Part shown: positions 1 to 5,822 of the stretch, in pieces
How positions within the stretch are numbered: the first letter of the stretch is position 1
Layout of the letters: each line of letters opens with the position of its first letter
Assembly (NCBI GenBank): GCA_964580655.1
Contig: CAZOMR010000166.1
Span: forward strand, 1 to 7,602
Source: CAZOMR01 sp964580655
GTDB lineage: Bacteria > RBG-13-61-14 > CAZOMR01
DNA length: 7,602 bases
Direction of reading: 5' to 3'
Translations under genes and position numbers: made by a program
The notes under the pieces: generated by a model
The model's database searches: none
What the model saw: only the letters and a program-made list of their open reading frames with translations
What the model was told of the DNA's origin: nothing

Positions 1-1
1 G

Positions 2-544
2 GAAAAGATAGGATTGTGGGCACAGGACACAGCGGAGTATGCCTTCGAGGACTGCCGTGTTCCGCAGAAGAATCTCCTGGGCGAGGAAGGGAAAGGCTTC
101 ATTTACCTGATGGAGAAGCTTCAGCCGGAGAGGCTTGTCTGCGCCATCCTGGCCCAGTCCGGAGCGCGCGAAGCCCTGAGGATGACTATTGATTACTGCA
201 AACAGCGTGTGGCATTTGGCCGTCCTATCAGCAAGTTCCAGAACACGCGGTTCAAGCTGGTAGAGATGGCCACGGAGATAGAGGTCAGCCAGATGTTTGT
301 TGACAGGCTTATCCTGGATCACATGGCTGGCAAGGATGTAAGCACCGAGACATGCATGGCCAAATGGTGGTGCACCGAGATGTTGAAGAGGGTGGTGGAT
401 GAATGTCTTCAGCTCTTCGGAGGATATGGCTACATGCTGGAGTATCCGATCGCAAAGGCATATCTGGATGCCCGTATCCAGACCATCTTCGCCGGAACAA
501 CCGAGATAATGAAAGAGGTAGTAGGAAGAAGGATAGGCCTCTAA
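2..544 (+). CDS. Acyl-CoA dehydrogenase, C-terminal part (5' end outside window)
   Basis: FAD-dependent alpha,beta-dehydrogenation of an acyl-CoA thioester, normally in the cytoplasm and passing electrons to ETF. The reading frame is open to the left edge, so the gene starts upstream; about 180 residues of a roughly 380-residue family are visible, mainly the C-terminal helical domain. Recognisable blocks are QRVAFGRPISKFQ, the FGGYGY loop and the C-terminal IFAGTTEIMKE. The usual medium-chain catalytic Glu in the last block is Ala here (codon 491-493), while a Glu lies in the QPERL helix (codon 128-130). That is the arrangement known for long-chain and isovaleryl-CoA dehydrogenases, so the enzyme should be active. 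The CMAKWW and YPIAKAYLDARIQ segments resemble mammalian LCAD most closely. Substrate length is not determined. It converges on the GMC gene downstream. Confidence 0.95.
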   Translation, partial: EKIGLWAQDTAEYAFEDCRVPQKNLLGEEGKGFIYLMEKLQPERLVCAILAQSGAREALRMTIDYCKQRVAFGRPISKFQNTRFKLVEMATEIEVSQMFVDRLILDHMAGKDVSTETCMAKWWCTEMLKRVVDECLQLFGGYGYMLEYPIAKAYLDARIQTIFAGTTEIMKEVVGRRIGL

Positions 545-553
545 GCCGGATTA

Positions 554-584
554 TTCACCACAGAGACACAGAGGGCACAGGGGA
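554..584. repeat. Short CACAGAG-type intergenic repeat
   Basis: Three imperfect 8-9 base units (CACAGAGA, CACAGAGGG, CACAGGGGA) follow TTCAC in the spacer between two convergent genes and lead into an A/T-rich stretch. Similar CCACAGAGACACAGAG strings are, from memory, dispersed in intergenic DNA of many environmental bacteria. Their function is not established. The remainder of the 545-625 spacer is A/T-rich, with no convincing terminator. Confidence 0.55.
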
Positions 585-625
585 TTAAAAATAAATGTTA
601 AAATATACAAAATCAGGGCATTCCG

Positions 626-2311
626 TCAGGCCCCTTTTATCTTCTCAAGGATATGGTCCGCGGTCTTTCGGGCCAGGAACATGATTGACAGACAGCAGTT
701 GACCCCGATGGTTGTCGGGAACGCGCTTGCGTCGCAGACATGGAGGCCCTTGATGTCGTGCATCTCGCAGGTCTCGTCAACGACCGAGTTTGTGCGATCC
801 GTGCCCATGACATTCCCGCCAAAGGGATGTCCGGAATGGAGATGCGACTGCTTGGTCTTGAACCCGATACGCTTTCCGTTTACCCGGTTCTCAAGCCTGT
901 CTATCTCATGAGGCGACCGGATAACCACCCCTGGCAAACTCGGGTAGAGCACCTTTGCTCCCACATGGAAGAATAGTTTTGCCACCAGCTTGTTCCCGAA
1001 GATCAGGCGCTCGTTATCCGCATCGCTTATATCATAGCGCACCTCATTCTCCGTGATCTCGCCGTAGGAGTCGCTCTTTATCGCAACCTCCATTCCCCCC
1101 ATGTTACGGTATCTGCGCATCAGGTCCAGGTGATCCTTGCCGGAGCCCGGAAGCAGGTTTGCGATGCCCCAGGGCAAAGACCCTGCGGCCTCGATGTAAA
1201 AGCCGTGCCTCTCCGGGTCATAGTAGTCTTTATCCCGATTGAAATACGCATAATGGGTGCACTCCACCGTGTCATTGATCCCCTCAAAGCAGTCAATGAT
1301 GACATCCTTCGGAAAAATGGCCACTGTGAAAGCAGTGGGGTGCAGTGTGAATCTCTTTCCGACCCGGCCTCCTCCATTGATCCTGCTCTTGAGCAGAATC
1401 CGGGGGCTCGCCAGAGCGCCTGCGCTCACTATCACCTGCCGAGCCTTTACTGTAAGACCGAATCTCTCGGGGTCCCCTCCACGCGAAAGTGTCTCCCTCC
1501 GGTCAGATACCTCGGCCGTGATAGTGAATTTATACCCATTGAAATTTTTTCGACGGGCCTGGATTTGCCTCTTTAGTTCATCCTTTGAGCTTTCGCCCCG
1601 GGCTTTTAGTCGCTCCCTCATGGGAAAATCATCTTCGTCCTCGTAATTCACCCGGATGTTCGTGACCTCGCATCCGGTGTAGCAATCCGCCCCGTGCTCA
1701 TTGGCCCATTTAAGGAATGTGGTCGGGGTGTCGTTCTTGAGTTCATAGCGACAGCCCTGGGTGCAGAAGCCACAGCGCATGCAGAACGAGCAGGGCCTGT
1801 CCACCGAGACCCATTCAATGCCCTCGCGCTGGCACGCGAGTTTCAGCAGTTGGTTATTCTGGTTGTGATGCTTATCCTCCACCGGGCGGACCTCCAGCAG
1901 ACGGTAGAGCTCATCGTGATAAGCCGCGTTCCGCGGGTTACCGGGCGAGAAGCTCTTCAGGCCCATATCTGCCCAGTCCTGGAGCACCGGGTCAGGGAGC
2001 TTCCAGGTCACGCTTTCGCTCGCGACCGTGCCCCCGCCGTAGCATTGGCCCATGAGAAGGGATACTCGCGTATGTTTTCCGTGGGTGGGTTGGAATGTGG
2101 TGGGGCTAAGGATTTTCGTCCACATGGCAACCTCTCTCATGCCCAGATATTCTGGAGGATAGTAGGCCCCCTTTTCAAGCACAACCACCTTGTATCCGGC
2201 CTTGCTCAGGTAATATGCGAGCACGCCCCCCGCGGCACCGGACCCGATGATCGCGAAATCAATATCGGCCAGGACACGGCTTTGCGTTATCTGATCCGCG
2301 GTAATAATCAT
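626..2311 (-). CDS. GMC-family FAD dehydrogenase, large catalytic subunit, with ferredoxin-like Cys cluster
   Basis: Flavoprotein of the glucose-methanol-choline family, 561 residues, expected to oxidise an alcohol or sugar hydroxyl. The N-terminal Rossmann motif is IIGSGAAGG (G23, G25, G28) with the ribose-binding acid E46. The C-terminal domain carries the catalytic His/Asn pair, H495 in SGHPFGGNVMG and N538 in TTIGVN. Residues 174-187 contain five cysteines (C174, C177, C180, C183, C187). The last four match CxxCxxCxxxC, at roughly the position where bacterial FAD-glucose, gluconate and fructose dehydrogenases hold a 3Fe-4S cluster. Residues about 222-288 form a highly charged insertion. 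There is no signal peptide of its own. The start ATG overlaps the stop of the small-subunit gene (ATGA, 2308-2311), so translation is coupled and export on the partner's Tat signal is likely. Substrate unknown; a cytosolic or quinone-linked enzyme remains possible. Confidence 0.92.
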   Translation of the reverse strand: MIITADQITQSRVLADIDFAIIGSGAAGGVLAYYLSKAGYKVVVLEKGAYYPPEYLGMREVAMWTKILSPTTFQPTHGKHTRVSLLMGQCYGGGTVASESVTWKLPDPVLQDWADMGLKSFSPGNPRNAAYHDELYRLLEVRPVEDKHHNQNNQLLKLACQREGIEWVSVDRPCSFCMRCGFCTQGCRYELKNDTPTTFLKWANEHGADCYTGCEVTNIRVNYEDEDDFPMRERLKARGESSKDELKRQIQARRKNFNGYKFTITAEVSDRRETLSRGGDPERFGLTVKARQVIVSAGALASPRILLKSRINGGGRVGKRFTLHPTAFTVAIFPKDVIIDCFEGINDTVECTHYAYFNRDKDYYDPERHGFYIEAAGSLPWGIANLLPGSGKDHLDLMRRYRNMGGMEVAIKSDSYGEITENEVRYDISDADNERLIFGNKLVAKLFFHVGAKVLYPSLPGVVIRSPHEIDRLENRVNGKRIGFKTKQSHLHSGHPFGGNVMGTDRTNSVVDETCEMHDIKGLHVCDASAFPTTIGVNCCLSIMFLARKTADHILEKIKGA

Positions 2312-2853
2312 CTCCCGCCCCCGATCAGGTCGGGCAACCGGGCTGGATCAAGCTGAGGCTCCGAGTCATCCGGAAACCAGCCATCAGGCTTGGGCCCGCC
2401 GAACCCTATCTCGGGCCAGATGATGCGATCCCCCGGGGACATGTCCCCCTCGCCATTCGCATCGCCGTAGTATCCGACAAAGCAGATGACCCGCTTGAGG
2501 CTCAGGAGGTCATCCTCTATCCCGGGCATGAAGGGCCGGATCAGAGGCACCAGTGGATCCGCCAGGCTGATGAGCCGCAGGTACCTGAGCATGATCACGA
2601 AATCCTCGGACTGGTTCTTCGCGATGAACCGGTCAATGTTCAGCCCGATGTCAACCTTGCCGGAAAGCACCGGCTCGGAAGGAATGATCTCCTTTGAAAT
2701 TCTTGATATGATCCCGTACTCCCTGGCCGTCAGGTATTCAAGCCGGGGTAGACCTTGCTTCTGCGATGGCCTGGCCTTCAGCCTCCGCGGACCAAGCACT
2801 GCCGGCACAGCACTGAAAAACATATAACTGAAAAAATCCCGGCGGTTAACCAT
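2308..2853 (-). CDS. Gluconate 2-dehydrogenase subunit 3-like protein with Tat signal (small subunit)
   Basis: 181 residues. The N-terminus NRRDFF followed by a hydrophobic stretch (about residues 7-21) is a twin-arginine signal (R4, R5). The segment starting LTAREYGIISRISKEIIPSE and continuing to NIDRFIA (about 41-78) is typical of the gluconate 2-dehydrogenase subunit 3 family. In known FAD-glucose and gluconate dehydrogenases this small gamma subunit precedes the GMC subunit and carries it, folded, to the periplasm; the order is the same here. Unusually, residues 131-142 (DANGEGDMSPGD) match a 12-residue EF-hand or dockerin calcium loop, inserted between GYYG and the WPEIGFGGP motif. The start is supported by GGAGG at 2861-2865, 7 bases before the ATG. 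No cofactor motif is seen. Family assignment rests on motif recognition, not a search. Confidence 0.83.
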   Translation of the reverse strand: MVNRRDFFSYMFFSAVPAVLGPRRLKARPSQKQGLPRLEYLTAREYGIISRISKEIIPSEPVLSGKVDIGLNIDRFIAKNQSEDFVIMLRYLRLISLADPLVPLIRPFMPGIEDDLLSLKRVICFVGYYGDANGEGDMSPGDRIIWPEIGFGGPKPDGWFPDDSEPQLDPARLPDLIGGGR

Positions 2854-2893
2854 CTTGTATCCTCCGTCAACCCCGAAAAATTAAGTTGCAGGG

Positions 2894-2912
2894 GCAGGGG
2901 CACTACCCCTAC
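2894..2912 (-). terminator. Weak hairpin after the receiver gene, possible terminator or leader element
   Basis: In the 86-base spacer between the receiver gene and the small-subunit gene, AGGGG and CCCCT (2896-2900 and 2906-2910) can pair around a 5-base loop, with one wobble and one more pair outside. A T5 run on the minus strand (2876-2880) lies about 14 bases past the stem, too far for a canonical terminator. A TATAAAT string on the minus strand (2920-2926) could be a -10 for the dehydrogenase genes but has no good -35. Confidence 0.28.
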
Positions 2913-2939
2913 ATCCGTCATTTATATCTTGACAGAACA

Positions 2940-3920
2940 CTAGAATCTTTCAAGCATCTCAAGGAGTTTCTTCAGGTTCAAAACGGCAATGCGGAACTCT
3001 TCTATGAACTCGGGCGGAAAGGGCTTTCCATCGTTGAAGCGACTCCGGAGACTCATGAGCTCCTCTTCTGCCCGTCGCTTCGCGGCCTGTACCCGCTCCA
3101 GCTCCATCGTATGATCAAGTTCAATATCCGAAAACCTCCGGCGCATGGCATCCAGCTCATCCCTGAACCTTTCCTCGCGCTCCTGGCTCTTCTTCAAGCG
3201 GCTGTCAATCACTGTCAGGACATTCTTCCATTTCTCCTTCAACTCCCTGGAACGCGCGCTTTCCTCTGAAAGACGCTTGCGGGCATCCTCCAATTCGGCC
3301 CGGAGTGTCTTCACCTCTGGCTCCGGCTCGATCGGCTTCTCCCACTTCAGCGCCTGCTCATGGCGCTCCAGTTCCGCGCCGACCTGGTGCATCAGGTCCG
3401 ACAACTCCCTGCGAGTTGCCGCGGAGGTAGAAAGCCCCAATTCCTCGTGATCAGCATCAAAGATGTCGCCGATGTTATCGTCTGTTACATACTCCACCGC
3501 GCCCTTCAGAACATCCTTCTGCTCGGCAAGGTCAAAACCAATCAGGTTTTCTATGCGACGAACTATGTCCGTGTCTTCAAATGGTTTTCTGACATAATCC
3601 TCCGCAGAGAAGCGGAGTTTGCGATACCGGTCGAAATCCTTTTCCGCGGTCTCGGAGGACATGAAGATGATGGGAATTTTCTTGAACCTTTTATCCAGCT
3701 TGATGGTCTTGAGAATCCTGAGTCCGTCCGGGCCAATCGTGCCGTCGGGCTGTAGAAGTTCACGGGAAAGGAGGATCAAATCCGGCATCTCCTTTTCCTG
3801 TATCCCCAGGCCCTCGTTGCCGGAGAGAGCCTGGAAGACCTGGAAATTCCTGGTCTCGAGAAAATCAGCGAGTATCCGCCGGAATTCCGGATCGCTGTCT
3901 ATGATCAGTATCTTGCGCAT
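2940..3920 (-). CDS. FrzS/AglZ-like pseudo-receiver with long coiled coil
   Basis: 326 residues when started at ATG 3918-3920, which places KILIIDSD at the usual receiver N-terminus. A TTG at 3950 would add ten residues that do not resemble the domain; neither start has a strong ribosome-binding site. Residues 3-128 fold like a response-regulator receiver. The phosphoacceptor position in PDLILLS is Ser52 instead of Asp, and the second acid of the pocket is Ser9 (IIDSD). The switch region MSS (87-89) and the KPF lysine (K112) are retained, so phosphotransfer is unlikely. Residues about 200-297 are rich in Glu, Arg, Lys and Leu with coiled-coil periodicity, followed by a leucine-rich helix (304-326). 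This layout, and the RKLRFSAEDYVRKPF segment, recall Myxococcus FrzS and AglZ, which work by protein interaction in polarity and motility. No DNA-binding domain is present. The motility role is inference only. Confidence 0.88.
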   Translation of the reverse strand: MRKILIIDSDPEFRRILADFLETRNFQVFQALSGNEGLGIQEKEMPDLILLSRELLQPDGTIGPDGLRILKTIKLDKRFKKIPIIFMSSETAEKDFDRYRKLRFSAEDYVRKPFEDTDIVRRIENLIGFDLAEQKDVLKGAVEYVTDDNIGDIFDADHEELGLSTSAATRRELSDLMHQVGAELERHEQALKWEKPIEPEPEVKTLRAELEDARKRLSEESARSRELKEKWKNVLTVIDSRLKKSQEREERFRDELDAMRRRFSDIELDHTMELERVQAAKRRAEEELMSLRSRFNDGKPFPPEFIEEFRIAVLNLKKLLEMLERF

Positions 3921-3924
3921 TGCT

Positions 3925-3945
3925 AAAAAGGGTGGTATCCCACCC
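3925..3945 (-). terminator. Hairpin plus T5 directly upstream of the receiver gene
   Basis: On the minus strand GGGTGG (from 3945), loop GATA and CCACCC form a perfect 6-bp stem, immediately followed by TTTTT (3929-3925), with the ATG of the receiver gene only 4 bases later. It has terminator shape and could end transcripts of the upstream hydrolase gene. Its position in the leader of the next gene also permits attenuation or control of translation. The stem is short, so efficiency is uncertain. Confidence 0.45.
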
Positions 3946-3974
3946 CTCAATCCCTTTCATACTTCGGCACCCCT

Positions 3975-3992
3975 ATTATCATCATTATCATC
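3975..3992. repeat. Perfect 9-bp tandem duplication in spacer
   Basis: ATTATCATC occurs twice in direct succession in the spacer between the hydrolase stop codon and the receiver gene. It looks like simple-sequence slippage; no function is proposed. Confidence 0.7.
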
Positions 3993-4002
3993 TATCCCCA
4001 CA

Positions 4003-4779
4003 TCATTCCCCGCCCAGATCTATCACCATCCCGTCATAGGCTAATTGGACCCCGGGAGGAAGCTCCGCGTTCGTCTCTTCGTAGTCAAAGCTATGGCTCA
4101 AGTGGGTGAGAAAGGCCTGCCCGGGCTTTAGCTCCTCTATTGCGGCCAGAGCCTCATTCAGGCTGAAGTGGGTAGGATGAGGCCGGTAGCGCAGTGCCCC
4201 GATAATAAGCACATCCTTGCCCTTAACCTTTTTCATGGTCTCATCAGGAATGTGGCTACAATCGGTCAGATAGGCAAAGGAGTCGAACACATACCCGTAG
4301 ATGGATTGCGTGCCGTGTAAAATCCGGACAGGCTCGACCTGGATGCTGAAAAGCTCCAATAACCCATTGAGAACATGGGTCTCGAGCATGGGCTTTCCGC
4401 CTCCAAGCGGTGTATTCGGGTCCCAGATGTAGCTGAAGATACTTCTCAGGTCTGAGATGCACTCCTCGCTCCCGTAAATCGGGATTTTTTCGCCCTGGAT
4501 AAAATTGAAAATACGGAGTTCATCCAGGCCAAAGATATGATCCGCATGTGTGTGGGTATAAAGCACTGCATCCACATTATTGATCCGGTTGGCCAGAGCC
4601 TGGAAGCGCAGGTCCGGAGATGTATCAACCAGGATGTTCCTTCGACCCTGGCTGACCATGATAGAGGCCCGTGTGCGCCGGTTGCGAGGCTCAGGGGAAT
4701 TGCACACCTCACACGGACAACCCACCACAGGCACACCGGTAGAAGTACCGCAACCAAGAACAGTGACCTTCATCTGCAT
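4003..4779 (-). CDS. PhnP-like metallo-beta-lactamase-fold hydrolase
   Basis: 258 residues, close to the usual PhnP length. The N-terminus GCGTSTGVPVVGCPCEVC holds C21, C23 and C26, which in PhnP bind a structural zinc together with a C-terminal His. The dinuclear site is complete: HTHADH (H76, H78, D80, H81), H155 in RILHG, D173 in LTDCSH, and H226/H229 in LTHLSH. RPHPTHFSLNEAL (199-211) is also typical. E. coli PhnP is a phosphodiesterase acting on cyclic phosphates such as phosphoribosyl 1,2-cyclic phosphate, but no phosphonate genes are nearby. A general phosphodiesterase of this subfamily is the safer call. The start at 4779 is preferred over the second ATG (4773): AAGAAGG at 4794-4800 lies about 14 bases upstream, a rather long spacing. 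The gene begins 20 bases after a terminator-like hairpin. Cytoplasmic, no signal peptide. Confidence 0.88.
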   Translation of the reverse strand: MQMKVTVLGCGTSTGVPVVGCPCEVCNSPEPRNRRTRASIMVSQGRRNILVDTSPDLRFQALANRINNVDAVLYTHTHADHIFGLDELRIFNFIQGEKIPIYGSEECISDLRSIFSYIWDPNTPLGGGKPMLETHVLNGLLELFSIQVEPVRILHGTQSIYGYVFDSFAYLTDCSHIPDETMKKVKGKDVLIIGALRYRPHPTHFSLNEALAAIEELKPGQAFLTHLSHSFDYEETNAELPPGVQLAYDGMVIDLGGE

Positions 4780-4798
4780 TATTCTATTAACACCTTCT

Positions 4799-4834
4799 TT
4801 AAAAAATTACCAGCCTTGGAAGAGAGGCTGTAAT
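4799..4834 (-). terminator. Intrinsic terminator of the nadC-birA-coaX operon
   Basis: On the minus strand ATTACAGCCT pairs with AGGCTGGTAAT across an 8-base loop, giving 10 bp with one bulged base. The stem runs straight into six T residues (4806-4801). It lies 20 bases after the stop codon of the last small ORF, the expected place for termination of the cofactor operon. It also immediately precedes the ribosome-binding site of the hydrolase gene, so readthrough or a leader function is possible. Confidence 0.7.
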
Positions 4835-4853
4835 GCGGGTCTGCCGCGATCGC

Positions 4854-5042
4854 TCAGATGAAATTCTCCGCCAGATTCCTCATTCCCATGACACAGTCAA
4901 TGCAGTAAACCCGGTTAAGCTCAAAAAGACCAAACTTCCTGGTCATAAGAATCAGGACACTTCCAGTAGAGGCGATTAACCACACCACGAATAAAGCAAT
5001 GGTTCCCTTGTCACGATTGGCTATCCTTCGGCTTTTGTTCAT
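4854..5042 (-). CDS. Probable small single-span membrane protein with CxxC, end of cofactor operon
   Basis: 62 residues, family not recognised. The N-terminus is basic (K3, R5, R6, R10, K12), followed by a hydrophobic stretch from about residue 14 to 33 (TIALFVVWLIASTGSVLILM). A short tail contains CIDC (C47, C50). The charge pattern predicts an N-in single span with the CxxC on the outer face, or a signal anchor. The ATG lies inside the 3' end of coaX (32-base overlap) in another frame. A strong GGAGG sits at 5047-5051, 4 bases before the ATG, which is the main reason to believe it is translated. A terminator follows the stop codon closely. No homologue is recalled, so a chance ORF cannot be excluded. 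Confidence 0.5.
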   Translation of the reverse strand: MNKSRRIANRDKGTIALFVVWLIASTGSVLILMTRKFGLFELNRVYCIDCVMGMRNLAENFI

Positions 5043-5820
5043 GGTTCCTCCGAAAGATTATTTTCAGGCCCTGCAGGGTAAGGTTTTCATCCACCTCCTC
5101 TATGGTCTTGCTCTCCGCACCGACTAAAGAAGCAAGTCCCCCGGTGGCAACTACCTTAGGCTCAGGCTCATCGGGATAGTCCGTCTTGATCTCATCCTTC
5201 ATCCGCTCCACCACTGCGTCCACCAGGCCGGCATAGCCATATAATATCCCGGACTGCATGGCCTCTATGGTGTTCTTGCCGATCACGGCCTGAGGCTTGG
5301 CTAGCTCGACCCTGGGCAGTTTGCTCGCTTCCTTGAACAGGGCCTCGGTTGAGATAGAAAGTCCCGGAGAGATCGCCCCTCCCTCATAAGCTCCCTGGTG
5401 GGACACGAAATCAAATGTGGTGGCTGTGCCGAAGTCAATGATGATCAATGAGGTGCGGTGCCGCTCATATGCGGCCACAGCATTGACGATCCGGTCCGCG
5501 CCGACCTCACGGGGGTTATCCATGTTGATGGGCATGCCGGTCTTTATGCCCGGCTCAACTATCAGGGGGTTAAGGTTAAAGTATTTCTGGCCCAGTCCTT
5601 CCAGGGAAGGAAGCAAGGGGGGAACCACGCAGGATATGATCATCCCGTTAATCTGCCGCCGCCTCACTTTTGAAAACACGAGCAGTTCCTTGAACATTAT
5701 CCCGAACTCGTCAGTGGTCCGCCACATGGCGGTGCCGACACGCCAGTTCTCAAGGAGCTTATCCCCGTCGTAGATGCCGATCACGGTATTGGTATTGCCC
5801 ACATCCAGAACAAGTAACAT
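5011..5820 (-). CDS. coaX: Type III pantothenate kinase
   Basis: Phosphorylates pantothenate with ATP, the first step of coenzyme A synthesis, in the cytoplasm. Type III enzymes belong to the ASKHA fold, use a monovalent cation and are not feedback-inhibited by CoA. The 269-residue protein has all signature motifs: LDVGNTNT (D6, N9, phosphate-binding), GADRIVNAV (D109, the catalytic base position), IDFGTATTFD (D129 and the following Thr residues), EGGAISPGL (146-154) and ATGGLA (225-230). Length is slightly above the usual 255-260 because of a charged C-terminal tail. ATG 5818-5820 is chosen over a GTG at 5841: it begins exactly at the conserved core and has GAGGAG (5830-5835) nine bases upstream. 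It starts 2 bases after the birA stop, so the two are coupled. Confidence 0.95.
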   Translation of the reverse strand: MLLVLDVGNTNTVIGIYDGDKLLENWRVGTAMWRTTDEFGIMFKELLVFSKVRRRQINGMIISCVVPPLLPSLEGLGQKYFNLNPLIVEPGIKTGMPINMDNPREVGADRIVNAVAAYERHRTSLIIIDFGTATTFDFVSHQGAYEGGAISPGLSISTEALFKEASKLPRVELAKPQAVIGKNTIEAMQSGILYGYAGLVDAVVERMKDEIKTDYPDEPEPKVVATGGLASLVGAESKTIEEVDENLTLQGLKIIFRRNHEQKPKDSQS

Positions 5821-5822
5821 GA

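Noticed and set aside
491..493. Loss of the catalytic Glu in the acyl-CoA dehydrogenase as a sign of inactivity
   Set aside because: The alternative Glu of the long-chain/isovaleryl type is present at 128-130, a known relocation.
616..640. GGGC/GCCC hairpin followed by TTTT on the plus strand as terminator for the acyl-CoA dehydrogenase
   Set aside because: The stem is only 4 bp with a 10-base loop, and it overlaps the coding end of the GMC gene.
1694..2356. Long plus-strand ORF (220 codons) opposite the GMC gene
   Set aside because: It is antisense to a gene with clear FAD and catalytic motifs, and its translation shows no domain; it is a shadow of the G/C-rich coding strand.
2929..2934. 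Perfect TTGACA on the plus strand
   Set aside because: No -10-like sequence follows at 16-18 bases and no plus-strand gene lies downstream.
3921..3950. TTG start at 3950 for the receiver protein
   Set aside because: The ten extra residues precede the normal receiver start, and their DNA forms the hairpin; ATG 3920 fits the domain boundary.
4846..4853. GCGATCGC palindrome, resembling the cyanobacterial HIP1 element
   Set aside because: Single occurrence noticed, and nothing else in the window suggests a cyanobacterium.
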